Assembly (NCBI RefSeq): GCF_019733395.1
Contig: NZ_JAIHOO010000001.1
Coordinates: 2,365,001 to 2,429,000 of the forward strand
Origin: Lysobacter sp. BMK333-48F3
Lineage (GTDB): Bacteria > Pseudomonadota > Gammaproteobacteria > Xanthomonadales > Xanthomonadaceae
Direction of reading: 5' to 3'
Length of the DNA stretch: 64,000 nucleotides
Position 1 is the stretch's first letter. The number at the start of each line of letters is the position of its first letter. A program made the position numbers and the translations under genes. Shown here piece after piece: positions 9,400 to 17,406 of the stretch. The notes under the pieces were generated by a model. That model made no database searches, was not told where the DNA came from, and saw only the letters and a program-made list of their open reading frames with translations.

Positions 9400-9878
9400 G
9401 CCAGCGACTCCAGGTAGATCCGGGCCATCGCTTCCAGGCCGGCTTGATCGTCGGCGTCGAAGCGTTCCGGCAACGGACTGTCGAGATCGAACACGCCGAT
9501 CAGCTCCTCGCCGCGCAGCAGCGGCACCACCAGTTCCGAACGCGAAGCCGCATCGCAGGCGATGTGGCCGGGGAAGTCGTGCACGTCGGCGACCCGCTGG
9601 GTCTGCCGGGTCGACGCCGCCGCGCCGCATACGCCCTTGTCGAGCGGAATGCGCACGCAGGCCGGCAGGCCCTGGAACGGACCGACCACCAGTTCGCGGC
9701 CGTCGTAGAAATAGAAACCGACCCAGTTGAGGTCGGGCAGGGCGTGCGCGATCAGGGCCGACAGGTTGGCGGCGTTGGCGACGCGGTCGCGTTCGCCGTC
9801 GAGCAGGCCGCGCGCCTGCGCGGCCAGCTGCTGGTATTGCTCGGCCTTGCTGCCGGTCAAAGAAGAGGCGGTAAACAT
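9396..9878 (-). CDS. msrC: Free methionine-(R)-sulfoxide reductase, GAF type
   Basis: 160 residues, one GAF domain. The enzyme reduces free L-methionine-(R)-sulfoxide with thioredoxin in the cytoplasm. The family signature is complete: LNWVGFYF, CVRIPLDKGVCG with its two cysteines, then DVHDFPGHIACDAASRSELV with the third cysteine, and VFDLDSP near the end. The start MFTASSLTG gives the usual family length. It is divergent from bioD (72-base gap to the ATG used there) and overlaps the downstream TfoX-C gene. Confidence 0.9.
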   Translation of the reverse strand: MFTASSLTGSKAEQYQQLAAQARGLLDGERDRVANAANLSALIAHALPDLNWVGFYFYDGRELVVGPFQGLPACVRIPLDKGVCGAAASTRQTQRVADVHDFPGHIACDAASRSELVVPLLRGEELIGVFDLDSPLPERFDADDQAGLEAMARIYLESLA

Positions 9879-9950
9879 CGCGGAAGTGTAACAGCGGCGT
9901 CTTGCGCGACTACCATGGGCCGATCCGGGAAGCAGGAACAAAAGCGCGAG

Positions 9951-10712
9951 ATGAGTCACAACCAGCCTTCGGTCGCCGACGCCATCCGACCAACGGACGC
10001 AAAACGCGCCGACGCCGGCGATCCGGGCGCGCGCCCGGCCTGCCCGCCGGGCCTGTTCGTGACCGGCACCGACACCGGCATCGGCAAGTCGGTGGCCAGC
10101 GCGGCGCTGCTGCATGCCTTGCGCGCGCGCGGCCTGCGTGCGGTCGGCATGAAGCCGGTCGCCAGCGGCTGCGAGCCGGGGCCGGACGGCTGGCGCAACG
10201 AGGACGCGTTGCTGCTGCAGGCGGCGAGCCTGCCGCGGCCGCGCTACGAGGACGTCAATCCCTATGCCCTGCCGCAGCCGCTGGCGCCGGAGATCGCCGC
10301 CGCCGAGGCCGGCGTGCACATCGAATTGGACGCGATCCGCGCCGCGCATGCGCGCCTGGCCGCGCAGGCCGACTGCGTGGTGGTCGAAGGCGTCGGCGGC
10401 TGGGCGGCGCCGATCAGCGCCGCGCTGGACCAGCTCGACCTGGTGCGCGCGCTGGACCTGCCGGTGGTGCTGGTGGTCGGCCTGCGCCTGGGCGCGATCA
10501 GCCACGCCCGACTCAGCGCGCGCGCGCTGCAGGCCGACGGGGTGCGCGCGATCGGCTGGATCGCCAACGGCATCGACCCGGACATGGCCCGCGCCGACGA
10601 GAACTTCGAGATCCTGCGCGCGCGCCTGCCGATGCCGTGCTGGGGCCGGCTGCCGTATGCGCCGCAACCCGATCCGCAGGCGCTGGCGCAGCGGCTGATG
10701 CCGCTGTTCTGA
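9951..10712 (+). CDS. bioD: Dethiobiotin synthetase
   Basis: 253 residues. BioD makes dethiobiotin from 7,8-diaminopelargonate, CO2 and ATP, the penultimate step of biotin synthesis. The P-loop is FVTGTDTGIGKSV (~36-48), followed by GMKPVASGCE and the VVVEGVGGWAAP strand-loop that binds the product. A Pro/Ala-rich extension of ~30 residues precedes the fold. An in-frame ATG at 9915 would add 12 residues; neither start has a strong ribosome site. The gene stands alone here, followed by a terminator, but biotin is used by AccB at 59.4-59.9 kb. Confidence 0.9.
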   Translation: MSHNQPSVADAIRPTDAKRADAGDPGARPACPPGLFVTGTDTGIGKSVASAALLHALRARGLRAVGMKPVASGCEPGPDGWRNEDALLLQAASLPRPRYEDVNPYALPQPLAPEIAAAEAGVHIELDAIRAAHARLAAQADCVVVEGVGGWAAPISAALDQLDLVRALDLPVVLVVGLRLGAISHARLSARALQADGVRAIGWIANGIDPDMARADENFEILRARLPMPCWGRLPYAPQPDPQALAQRLMPLF

Positions 10713-10780
10713 CGGCGCCGTTCGAAGCCGCGCTGCGGCCCGCCCCGCGGCTTGCGCCGGCGCCGCGCGGCGCAGACGAC

Positions 10781-10815
10781 AAAAAACCCGGCAACCGAAG
10801 TTGCCGGGTTTTTTG
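10781..10815. terminator. Bidirectional Rho-independent terminator between bioD and the phasin gene
   Basis: AAAAAACCCGGCAACC-GAAG-TTGCCGGGTTTTTT forms a GC stem with an A-run on one side and a T-run on the other. It can therefore end transcription of the two convergent genes. Confidence 0.9.
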
Positions 10816-10903
10816 TTTTCCGACTGGGCTTGCCGATGCCGGCCGTCGATCGCGCGCAGAGAGAGGGACGCGTAATCGGCGGCCGCAACCGGCCTGAGCG
10901 GAA

Positions 10904-11317
10904 TTACTTGGCGGCCGGGGCGACGCTGGCCTTGGTCGCGGCCTTGGCGGCCTTCTCGACGTTGGCCTGGGTGGTCTTGGCGGCCGATTCGATCTGCGAC
11001 TTGGCCAGCTCGGCGATGGCTTCGTTGGTCTTCAGCGTGCGGCCGAAGGTTTCCTGGCCGGTGCTGACGGCGCGCTCGACGTTCTCGCGTGCGATCTGCA
11101 CGCCCTTCGGCCACAGGGTCTTGAAGGCGTCGAAATCGCGCGCTTCGGCGGCTTCGCCGAAGAAGGCGAAGGTCGCGTTGACGCGGTCTTCGATCGCGGC
11201 GATCTGCAGGCCGAACACCGCTTCGGCGTTGTCGAGGGCCAGACGGTTGACCTGAGCGGCCGTGTCCGCGAACTGGCGCGTGGCGGCGGCGAACTGTTCG
11301 TTGAACTGCTGGTACAT
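10904..11317 (-). CDS. Phasin family protein
   Basis: 137 residues, all helix. It begins MYQQFNEQFAAATRQFADTA, has the phasin-type core LALDNAEAVFGLQIAAIEDR and an Ala/Lys-rich tail (KAAKAATKASVAPAAK). Phasins coat polyhydroxyalkanoate granules, but PhaP-like proteins also occur without PHA genes nearby, as here. A purine-rich AGGAGC site lies just before the ATG. The gene is monocistronic and convergent with bioD. Confidence 0.85.
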   Translation of the reverse strand: MYQQFNEQFAAATRQFADTAAQVNRLALDNAEAVFGLQIAAIEDRVNATFAFFGEAAEARDFDAFKTLWPKGVQIARENVERAVSTGQETFGRTLKTNEAIAELAKSQIESAAKTTQANVEKAAKAATKASVAPAAK

Positions 11318-11584
11318 GGCTTAGCTCCTGAGTGGTCCAGGCGGAGAACGACTGGATGGTGCGGTGCAGCATAGCCAGGGCTTTGTTGCGATGCAACATC
11401 GCACCGATGAGCGGTCTGAACCGGTTCAGAAAAGCTGCCTGTTCAGCCGGTTAGCGCCCAAGCAGCGGTTCAGGCAAAGCCTAGTTTCGGGCTGTGACGC
11501 TCAGGTTTCGCGCGTCTGACAGGCGCGCCGAGGCGCCGCCGCGCGGTGGGCGCCGGCGTTTTTGCGCGGGGGTGCGAGGCGGCC

Positions 11585-11890
11585 GGGAGACCCTCACCCC
11601 AACCCCTCTCCCGCAAGCGGGAGAGGGGCTTCGAGGGGGGGGGCGATCGGATTCGATCGGGCATTGCGACGATGGCGCCGCCGTTCCCTTCTCCCGCCTG
11701 CGGGAGAAGGTGCCCCGAAGGGGCGGATGAGGGCGCGTGGCCGCACCGGCGCGTGGCGATTGAGGATTCGCTCCCCGGCCCGAACGCATGGCGTTCGGGC
11801 GTTCGGTGGCGCGCGAGCCGGTGGCTCGCAAGCGCGCCCCCTCACCCCGCTTGCGGGAAAAGGTGCCCCGAAGGAGCGGATGAGGGGCCG
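11585..11890. repeat. Third and partial fourth copies of the CCCTCACCCC repeat
   Basis: The 582-base gap upstream of the phasin gene holds another copy of the element seen at 6190-6567: part A at ~11591-11630, part B at ~11685-11735, then the shared GATTGAGGATTCGCTCCCCG stretch. A degenerate part B lies at ~11839-11888, abutting queD. The first ~90 bases (11318-11410) look like the phasin promoter region; no gene is seen in the gap. Confidence 0.8.
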
Positions 11891-11899
11891 AGCCGCCGC

Positions 11900-12262
11900 T
11901 CAACCGCGGTAGCGGCAACCGGCGGTGCAGGTCTCGTGGACGACGATTTCGCTCAGCAGCGGCAGCACCGGCTTGAGCTGCTCCCAGATCCACACCGCCA
12001 GGCGTTCGCTGGTGGGGTTTTCCAGGCCGGGGATGTCGTTGAGGTAGTGGTGGTCCAGGCGGTCGTAGATCGGCTGGAAGGCTTTCTTGACGTCGGCGTA
12101 GTCCATCACCCAGCCGCTGTGCTCGCCCAGTTCGCCGGTCAGGTGCACCTCGATGCGGAACGAATGGCCGTGCAGGCGCGCGCACTTGTGCCCTTCCGGC
12201 ACGTTCGGCAGGCGGTGCGCGGCCTCGAGGGTGAAGACCTTGAAGATGTTCATGGCGGACAT
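11900..12262 (-). CDS. queD: 6-carboxy-5,6,7,8-tetrahydropterin synthase
   Basis: 120 residues. QueD converts dihydroneopterin triphosphate to 6-carboxytetrahydropterin in the queuosine/7-deazapurine pathway. Zinc-binding histidines are visible in [10 protein letters not shown] and LHGHSF, the catalytic cysteine is in HKCARLHGH, and [10 protein letters not shown] is the C-terminal signature. Either of two in-frame ATGs (MSAM or MNIFKVF) could start it; [13 protein letters not shown] matches family starts, so the protein may be three residues shorter. No other queuosine gene is in the window. Confidence 0.92.
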   Translation of the reverse strand: MSAMNIFKVFTLEAAHRLPNVPEGHKCARLHGHSFRIEVHLTGELGEHSGWVMDYADVKKAFQPIYDRLDHHYLNDIPGLENPTSERLAVWIWEQLKPVLPLLSEIVVHETCTAGCRYRG

Positions 12263-12337
12263 TGTGCGGCAAGCGCTCGGGCGGTGGACGCCGCCGGTCC
12301 GGAGCGGGCCGGGCGCGGCGTCGGGACGGCGGATACG

Positions 12338-12364
12338 AAAAAGCCCGCGGCGCTGGCGGGCTTG
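12338..12364 (-). terminator. Rho-independent terminator of the tRNA-Met gene
   Basis: On the minus strand AAGCCCGC-CAGCGCC-GCGGGCTTTTTC forms a stem with a T-run about 30 bases downstream of the tRNA 3' end. Confidence 0.8.
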
Positions 12365-12393
12365 GCTGCGGCGGCGGGGCCGACGCGAATCGA

Positions 12394-12470
12394 TGGTGGC
12401 TATGGGTGGACTCGAACCACCGACCCCAGCATTATGAGTGCTGTGCTCTAACCGGCTGAGCTACATAGCC
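12394..12470 (-). tRNA. tRNA-Met, anticodon CAT, elongator type
   Basis: A 77-nt cloverleaf including an encoded 3' CCA. The acceptor 5' strand is GGCTATG, the D-arm AGCTCAGCCGGTTAGAGC, the anticodon loop CTCATAA with anticodon CAT, the T-arm GGTTCGAGTCC, and the 3' end CATAGCCACCA. It lacks the initiator features (it pairs G1-C72) and closely resembles E. coli elongator tRNA-Met. A tRNA-Ile2 (lysidine) reading cannot be wholly excluded by eye. It has its own promoter and terminator; no integrase or att duplication is seen. Confidence 0.95.
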
Positions 12471-12484
12471 ACGGGGAACCGCGA

Positions 12485-12513
12485 ATTCTTCATGCCGGAG
12501 GGGTTCGTGTCAA
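12485..12513 (-). promoter_or_regulatory. Sigma-70 promoter of the tRNA-Met gene
   Basis: A perfect -35 TTGACA (12513-12508), a 17-base spacer and AAGAAT at -10 (12490-12485) lie 15 bases ahead of the tRNA 5' end on the minus strand. This is the best sigma-70 match noticed in the window. Confidence 0.75.
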
Positions 12514-12597
12514 TGGGGGCGGCGCCGCTTTGCCCGACTTGTCGTCTGCCGCACCCCGTGGCAGAGTCGGACTCAGTAGAAATTCGGAGTCCGCATC

Positions 12598-13215
12598 GTG
12601 ATCGATCCGGACGGTTACAGGCCCAATGTCGGCATCGTGCTGATGCACCCGGACGGCCGCCTGTTCTGGGCGCGCCGCGTGCACCGCGACGGCTGGCAGT
12701 TCCCGCAAGGCGGGATGAACAGCGACGAGACGCCGCTGGAGGCGATGTATCGCGAATTGCGCGAGGAGACCGGCCTGCTGCCGCAGCACGTCGAAGTGCT
12801 CGGCGCGACCCCGGGCTGGTTGCGCTACCGCCTGCCGCGGCGGGCGGTGCGGCGCAACGACCGACTGGTCTGCATCGGCCAGAAACAAGTCTGGTTCCTG
12901 CTGCGCCTGACCGGCCAGGAGTCCGACCTGCGCCTGGACCTGACCGAGAAGCCCGAGTTCGACCACTGGCGTTGGGTGGATTTCTGGTACCCGGTCGAGC
13001 ACGTGGTGATGTTCAAGCGCGGCGTCTACGCCAGCGCCCTGCGCCACCTGGCCCCGTTCGCGCGCCATGTCGCCGGTTCCCTGGCGGTGCCGGCGCCCGG
13101 CCCCGACACCCGCCTGCACGACCCGCGCCTGGCCGGCCACAACCGGCAGCGGCCGCGCGCCCGCGGCGGCCTGCCCGGCAGCCCGGTCCGCGGCGGCTCG
13201 GAACCGGGCGCCTGA
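12598..13215 (+). CDS. rppH: RNA pyrophosphohydrolase RppH
   Basis: 205 residues. RppH removes pyrophosphate from RNA 5' ends and so starts RNase E-dependent decay. The start [15 protein letters not shown] uses GTG and matches E. coli RppH at residue 1. The Nudix box [20 protein letters not shown] with TGL follows at ~39-61, then WLRYRLPRR and [11 protein letters not shown]. The C-terminal ~45 residues are an Arg/Pro/Gly-rich extension longer than in E. coli. It is monocistronic. Confidence 0.95.
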   Translation: MIDPDGYRPNVGIVLMHPDGRLFWARRVHRDGWQFPQGGMNSDETPLEAMYRELREETGLLPQHVEVLGATPGWLRYRLPRRAVRRNDRLVCIGQKQVWFLLRLTGQESDLRLDLTEKPEFDHWRWVDFWYPVEHVVMFKRGVYASALRHLAPFARHVAGSLAVPAPGPDTRLHDPRLAGHNRQRPRARGGLPGSPVRGGSEPGA

Positions 13216-13244
13216 GGCCGGGCCGGCAGCAGTCGGCTGCTGTT

Positions 13245-13264
13245 AATTGACAATCATTCTCATT
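13245..13264. promoter_or_regulatory. Fur box upstream of bfd
   Basis: AATTGACAATCATTCTCATT is, read on the reverse strand, AATGAGAATGATTGTCAATT, very close to the classical Fur consensus. It lies 55 bases before the bfd start. Iron-dependent repression of bfd is therefore likely. Confidence 0.8.
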
Positions 13265-13318
13265 CCTGGCGGAATGGGCCTCGCAGCCATCCGGCTGCCT
13301 GCCCGAACGCCCGCCACC

Positions 13319-13522
13319 GTGTACGTCTGCATCTGCAACGGAGTCACCGACCGCGACATCCGCCAGGCCGCCGAGGCCGGGTGCCGCAGCCTGCCCGAGC
13401 TGACCATGCGCACCGGCGCCGGCGCCAACTGCGGCAGCTGCCTGGAACTGGCCGCCTCGCTGCTGGAGCAGGCGCGCGGCACGATCGACCTGCCGCTGAC
13501 GGTACTGCCGCAAGCCGCCTGA
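13319..13522 (+). CDS. bfd: Bacterioferritin-associated ferredoxin
   Basis: 67 residues. Bfd is a [2Fe-2S] protein that reduces heme in bacterioferritin to release stored iron. Cysteine ligands are in VCICNG (residues 4 and 6) and NCGSC (~39-42). The start is GTG (MYVCICNGVTDRDIRQA), which matches family N-termini; an upstream in-frame ATG would add 24 non-conserved residues and overlap the Fur-box region. It lies 131 bases ahead of bfr, with its partner. Confidence 0.9.
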   Translation: MYVCICNGVTDRDIRQAAEAGCRSLPELTMRTGAGANCGSCLELAASLLEQARGTIDLPLTVLPQAA

Positions 13523-13653
13523 GCCCGCCGCCCGGCTCGGCCGGGCCCGCGAACGCCACTGATTCTCGACTCCCGTTGCGCACGATTCGCGTTCCGTCAT
13601 CGCGTCCGCGAAGCGGCTAGAGTGCCCGGCATAGCAACGTCGGAGCCACGGCC

Positions 13654-14133
13654 ATGAAAGGCGACCCCAAGGTCATCGAGTATCTCAACAAGGCGCTCTA
13701 CAACGAGCTGACCGCGATCAACCAGTACTTCCTGCACGCCAAGATGCTGAAGAACTGGGGCCTGAAGGAACTGGCCGAACACGAATACCACGAGTCCATC
13801 GACGAGATGAAGCACGCCGACAAGCTGTCGGACCGCATCTTGTTCCTCGATGGCCTGCCCAACTTCCAGGCCCTGGGCAAACTGCGCATCGGCGAGAACC
13901 CGCGCGAGCTGCTGGCCTGCGACCTGGCGTTGGAGCTGGAAGCGATCCCGCTGCTGCGCGAGGCGATCAAGTACTGCGAAACCGTCAGCGACTACGTCAG
14001 CCGCAAGCTGTTCGCCGACATCCTCGACTCGGAAGAAGAGCACGTCGACTGGATCGAAACCCAGCTGGCGCTGATCGAGCGCCTGGGCGAGCAGAACTAT
14101 CTGCTGACCAAGATCGAGAAAGGCGAGGAGTGA
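13654..14133 (+). CDS. bfr: Bacterioferritin
   Basis: 159 residues, full length. The 24-subunit ferritin oxidises and stores iron and carries heme at subunit interfaces. All ferroxidase ligands sit at the E. coli numbering: E18, E51, H54, E94, E127 and H130. The heme ligand M52 is in [18 protein letters not shown] site precedes the ATG. It follows bfd, so iron loading and release are encoded together. Whether it shares the Fur-controlled transcript or has its own promoter in the 131-base gap is not clear. Confidence 0.95.
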   Translation: MKGDPKVIEYLNKALYNELTAINQYFLHAKMLKNWGLKELAEHEYHESIDEMKHADKLSDRILFLDGLPNFQALGKLRIGENPRELLACDLALELEAIPLLREAIKYCETVSDYVSRKLFADILDSEEEHVDWIETQLALIERLGEQNYLLTKIEKGEE

Positions 14134-14233
14134 GGTTGGGGCTGGGAGTCAGCGGTTAGGAGCTGGCGTTCGCCGCCGCTCGCGTTCGATCCGTATCCAG
14201 CCAGCCGCGCGCAAGCGCCGCCAGCCAGACACC

Positions 14234-14265
14234 AAAAAGCCGCCGGTTTCCACCGGCGGCTTTTT
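14234..14265. terminator. Bidirectional terminator between bfr and the DUF4126 gene
   Basis: AAAAAGCCGCCGGT-TTCC-ACCGGCGGCTTTTT is a strong stem with A- and T-runs, placed between convergent genes. Confidence 0.9.
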
Positions 14266-14319
14266 CTTTTCCGTAGCCCGAGTCGGCCAGCGCTTGCGTT
14301 CGCCGACGCCGGGCACCTC

Positions 14320-14910
14320 TCAGCCGACGCCCAGCTCCTTGGCCTTGCGCCGCCGCCCGAACAGCTTCCGCCACAACCACCACAACGCCATGCCGATGGT
14401 CAGGCTGATCAGCACCACGATGGCCAGGGTCACCCAGGGGTAGGCGAATACCAGGGCCAGGCCGCCGACCACGGCGGCGTCCTCGGTGACCGAGGCGGTC
14501 CAGTTGCTGATCGGTTCGGGCGAGGTGTTGAGCAAGGCCCGCGAGCCGGACTTCAGCAGGTGGCTGGTCAGGGCCACGCCGGCGCCGGCGGCCAGGGCGC
14601 CGGCGCCGAGCTCGCCGTCGGGCGACATCGCCGCCGCGGCCAGGAAGGCGCCGACCGGGACCCGCAGCAGGGTGTGCAGCAGGTCCCAGCCCGAATCGAC
14701 CCCGGGGATCTTGTCGGCGAAGAACTCGCCGGCGGCGAGCAGGCCGCAGACCCCGAGCACCCACGGCGACTGGGTCGCCTGCAGCGCCTGGGGCAGGTCC
14801 AGCCAGCCCAGGAAGCCGGCCAGGCCGACCCCGAACACGGTCAGGTAGACCCGGACCCCGGCCAGCCAGGCCAGAACCACCCCAACTGCGAACAGGTGCG
14901 CATCGGACAC
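14320..14910 (-). CDS. DUF4126 family membrane protein
   Basis: 196 residues, about four to five hydrophobic segments. It begins (GTG) SDAHLFAVGVVLAWLAGVRV and includes FADKIPGVDSGWDLLHTLLR and GVALTSHLLKSGSRALLNTSPEP, the pattern I associate with DUF4126. The C-terminus is basic (WLWRKLFGRRRKAKELGVG). Function is unknown. The GTG was chosen because the conserved sequence begins there. It diverges from the coiled-coil/bactofilin operon with a 63-base gap. Confidence 0.75.
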   Translation of the reverse strand: MSDAHLFAVGVVLAWLAGVRVYLTVFGVGLAGFLGWLDLPQALQATQSPWVLGVCGLLAAGEFFADKIPGVDSGWDLLHTLLRVPVGAFLAAAAMSPDGELGAGALAAGAGVALTSHLLKSGSRALLNTSPEPISNWTASVTEDAAVVGGLALVFAYPWVTLAIVVLISLTIGMALWWLWRKLFGRRRKAKELGVG

Positions 14911-14973
14911 GGCGGCGTTCCCGTTAAGATCGAGGGTTGAGTATAGGCAAAGCGGCGTCCGTCGCAGTCCAGT

Positions 14974-15708
14974 ATGGCCAAAGCCCCGCCGCCGCGTTTC
15001 GTCATCGTCCAGCAACAGCCGGACAAGCGTCCTTATATCTGGGCCGCCGTCGGCGTGGCGTGGGCGCTGACCCTGGCCGGCGCCTGGTTCTGGTCGCAGT
15101 CGCGGGCCGCGCCGATGCTGCCCGAGGTCAGCGCCGAGCTGGCCACCACCCAGCGCGAGCTGCGCCAGCGCCAGAACGAACTCGACCGCCTGGCCCAGCG
15201 CGAGACCACCCTGCAGCGCTCCGACCAGATCAGCCGCGCCGCCAACAAGCAGGTCCAGGAAGCCCTGGCCCAGCGCGAGGAGGAGATCTCCGACCTGCGC
15301 GCCGACGTCGCCTTCTACGAGCGCCTGGTCGGCGCGACCGCGCCAGCCAAGGGCTTGAACGTCCACTCGGTCGAGTTCCGGCCCGAGGCCGGCGGCACCT
15401 GGCGCTACCAGATCGTGCTGACCCAGAATCTCAACCGCGGCGCGGTCAGCAGCGGCGGCCTGCAGTTCCAGGTCGAGGGGGTGCGCGGCGGCAAGCTGGC
15501 GTCGATCGGCTGGGACGAGCTGCACCAGAAGCCCAAGGCGCTGCCGCAGAATTATTCTTTCCGCTACTTCCAGCAGCTCGACGGCAGCGTGATGCTGCCG
15601 GCCGGGTTCACCCCGCAACGCGTACGCGTTTCGTTGCGCGGGGAAAACGCTTCGATCGAGCAGCGTTTCGCCTGGAAGAGCGGCGTCACCGTAACCGGGG
15701 AAACTTAA
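14974..15708 (+). CDS. Coiled-coil inner-membrane protein, likely DUF6776
   Basis: 244 residues. A short cytoplasmic N-terminus is followed by one membrane segment (~21-41, YIWAAVGVAWALTLAGAWFW), a coiled coil (~55-115, TTQRELRQRQNELDRLAQRE onward) and a beta-rich C-terminal domain with [13 protein letters not shown] and [17 protein letters not shown]. It is clearly paralogous to the gene at 16167, and the two bracket the bactofilin gene. The bitopic layout suggests a periplasmic coiled-coil domain. A link to cell-envelope shape is inference from the bactofilin neighbour. Stop and next ATG are 3 bases apart. Confidence 0.8.
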   Translation: MAKAPPPRFVIVQQQPDKRPYIWAAVGVAWALTLAGAWFWSQSRAAPMLPEVSAELATTQRELRQRQNELDRLAQRETTLQRSDQISRAANKQVQEALAQREEEISDLRADVAFYERLVGATAPAKGLNVHSVEFRPEAGGTWRYQIVLTQNLNRGAVSSGGLQFQVEGVRGGKLASIGWDELHQKPKALPQNYSFRYFQQLDGSVMLPAGFTPQRVRVSLRGENASIEQRFAWKSGVTVTGET

Positions 15709-15711
15709 GCG

Positions 15712-16134
15712 ATGTTCAAGACCAGCAAACCGACCCAGCTGCGCGAAGGCCAGGTCGACACCATGATCGGCCCGCAGGTGGTGATCCACGGCGACCTGCA
15801 TTTCAGCGGCGGGCTGTATATCGAAGGCCGCATCGTCGGCAAGCTGGTGGCGCAGGAGGGGCAGCCGGCCAGCCTGACCCTGGCCGAGAACGGCAGCATC
15901 GAGGGCGAGGTGCGCGCGCCGGTGGTGGTGCTCAACGGCACCCTCAACGGCGATGTGTACTCCAGCGAGCGGGTGGAACTCGCGGCCAAGGCGCGGGTCC
16001 AAGGAAACGTGCATTATCGGGTCGTGGAAATGACCGCCGGCTCGATGCTGACCGGCCGCCTGATCCACGCCGAAGCCGCAGCCGCCCTGCCGGCGCCTGA
16101 AGGCGCCATTACCGCCCTCGCCGCGATGGATTGA
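15712..16134 (+). CDS. Bactofilin (polymer-forming cytoskeletal protein)
   Basis: 140 residues. The central ~20-115 region is the right-handed beta-helix of bactofilins, seen as short regular repeats: MIGPQVVIHGDLHFSGGLYI, EGRIVGKL, LAENGSIEGEV, LNGTLNGDVYSS, AKARVQGNVHYR. Bactofilins self-assemble into filaments on the inner membrane and scaffold envelope enzymes. The unstructured N-tail (MFKTSKPTQLREGQ) is typical of membrane-binding tails. It is sandwiched between two paralogous coiled-coil membrane proteins, its most likely partners (inference). Confidence 0.92.
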   Translation: MFKTSKPTQLREGQVDTMIGPQVVIHGDLHFSGGLYIEGRIVGKLVAQEGQPASLTLAENGSIEGEVRAPVVVLNGTLNGDVYSSERVELAAKARVQGNVHYRVVEMTAGSMLTGRLIHAEAAAALPAPEGAITALAAMD

Positions 16135-16166
16135 GCGGCGCGGGCCCAGCCCCCAAGACGGTGTGG

Positions 16167-16973
16167 ATGAGCGAAACGACCTCCCCCGCCACGCCGTCCC
16201 CCGCCGGGCCCGACCCGACCGCCGCCACGCCGGCCGTTGCCGGACAGCACCATCCCTGGCGGATCCCGGCCGCGATCGTCCTGGTCGCGGCGCTGGGGTT
16301 CGGCGCCTGGGGCCTGTGGCGTTCGCTCAGCCAGGCCGGCGACGAAGCGCCGCCGGCGCCGCCCGGGGCCGAGGCCTTGACCCCGAAGCAGATGCGCGCC
16401 GAGCTGGAGCAACTGCGCCAGCGGGTGACCACCCTGGGCCGCTCCGACGAGATCAGCCGCCAGGCCAACCGCGACCTGCAAAGCGCCCTGGCCGAGCGCG
16501 ACGAGGAGCTCGCCGGCCTGCGCGCCGATGTCGCCTTCTACGAGCGCCTGGTCGGCGCCACCGGCCAGCGCCGCGGCCTGACCGTGCATGCATTGAAGAT
16601 GCAGGCCCAGGACGGCGCGCCCAGCGCCTGGCATTTCACCACCACCCTGACCCAGAACCTCAACCGCGGCGCGGTCAGCGCCGGCCGGCTGAGCCTGGCC
16701 CTGGAGGGCACCCGCGACGGCAAGCTGGAGAAGCTGGCCTGGACCGACCTGCGCCAGCAGCCGGCGGCGCCGGGCGTGGCCTACTCGTTCAAGTACTTCC
16801 AGCAGGTCGAGGGCGACGTGTTCGTGCCCGCCGGGCTGACCCCGGTGCGGGTCACGGTGCGGCTGACCCCGCAGTCCGGCGCCGCGGTCGAACAGTCCTT
16901 CACCTGGGCCGAAACGACCCGCGACGCCGCCGCCAGCCCCGCCGCCAGCCCGGCGACCGGCACCGGCGGCTGA
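16167..16973 (+). CDS. Second coiled-coil membrane protein, paralogue of the 14974 gene
   Basis: 268 residues. It differs from its paralogue by a Pro/Ala/Thr-rich ~35-residue N-tail. It then has a membrane segment ([20 protein letters not shown]), a coiled coil with the shared [20 protein letters not shown], and the same [13 protein letters not shown] and [17 protein letters not shown] domain. Starting at TTG 16131 would add 12 residues and overlap the bactofilin stop; the ATG at 16167 is preferred. It probably arose by duplication around the bactofilin. Confidence 0.78.
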   Translation: MSETTSPATPSPAGPDPTAATPAVAGQHHPWRIPAAIVLVAALGFGAWGLWRSLSQAGDEAPPAPPGAEALTPKQMRAELEQLRQRVTTLGRSDEISRQANRDLQSALAERDEELAGLRADVAFYERLVGATGQRRGLTVHALKMQAQDGAPSAWHFTTTLTQNLNRGAVSAGRLSLALEGTRDGKLEKLAWTDLRQQPAAPGVAYSFKYFQQVEGDVFVPAGLTPVRVTVRLTPQSGAAVEQSFTWAETTRDAAASPAASPATGTGG

Positions 16974-17031
16974 TCGCAGTGTTCGCCCGGTGCGCTTGAA
17001 TGCGCGCCGCCGGGCCCTCATCCTTTTGCGC

Positions 17032-17406
17032 ATGGAAACCACTCTTCACCCCGCCGTTCCGGGCTATCAATCGCTGGAGCGGCCGCTGCAGTTCACCTCG
17101 GCCGCGGCGAACAAGGTCCGCGAACTGATCGCCGAGGAGGGCAACGACGCCCTCAAGCTGCGCGTCTACATCCAGGGCGGCGGCTGCTCGGGCTTCCAGT
17201 ACGGCTTCGAGTTCGACGAGCAGCAGGGCGAGGACGACCTCGCCGTGCAGACCGACGGCGTGACCCTGCTGGTCGATCCGCTGAGCCTGCAGTACCTGAT
17301 GGGCGCCGAAGTCGATTACACCGAGAGCCTGCACGGCTCGCAGTTCGTGATCCGCAATCCGAACGCGAAGACCACCTGCGGCTGCGGTTCTTCGTTCGGC
17401 GTGTGA
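17032..17406 (+). CDS. erpA: Iron-sulfur cluster insertion protein ErpA
   Basis: 124 residues, A-type carrier that delivers [4Fe-4S] clusters to apo-enzymes such as IspG/IspH. The three ligand cysteines are in GGGCSGFQY and [10 protein letters not shown], at the characteristic ~64-residue spacing. The ATG follows a poor ribosome site. The stop overlaps the GTG start of nudC by 4 bases, so the two are coupled. Confidence 0.93.
   Translation: METTLHPAVPGYQSLERPLQFTSAAANKVRELIAEEGNDALKLRVYIQGGGCSGFQYGFEFDEQQGEDDLAVQTDGVTLLVDPLSLQYLMGAEVDYTESLHGSQFVIRNPNAKTTCGCGSSFGV

Noticed and set aside
6865..9417. Long plus-strand open frame across btuB, the riboswitch and the TfoX-C gene
   Set aside because: It is antisense to a clear receptor gene and an RNA element; composition is typical of GC-rich shadow frames.
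9396..11399. A 667-codon protein combining the fRMsr with upstream sequence
   Set aside because: Only the last 160 residues match a family; the rest is antisense to bioD and the phasin gene region.
12394..12470. tRNA-Met as an integration site
   Set aside because: No integrase, no duplicated tRNA 3' end and no atypical composition beside it.
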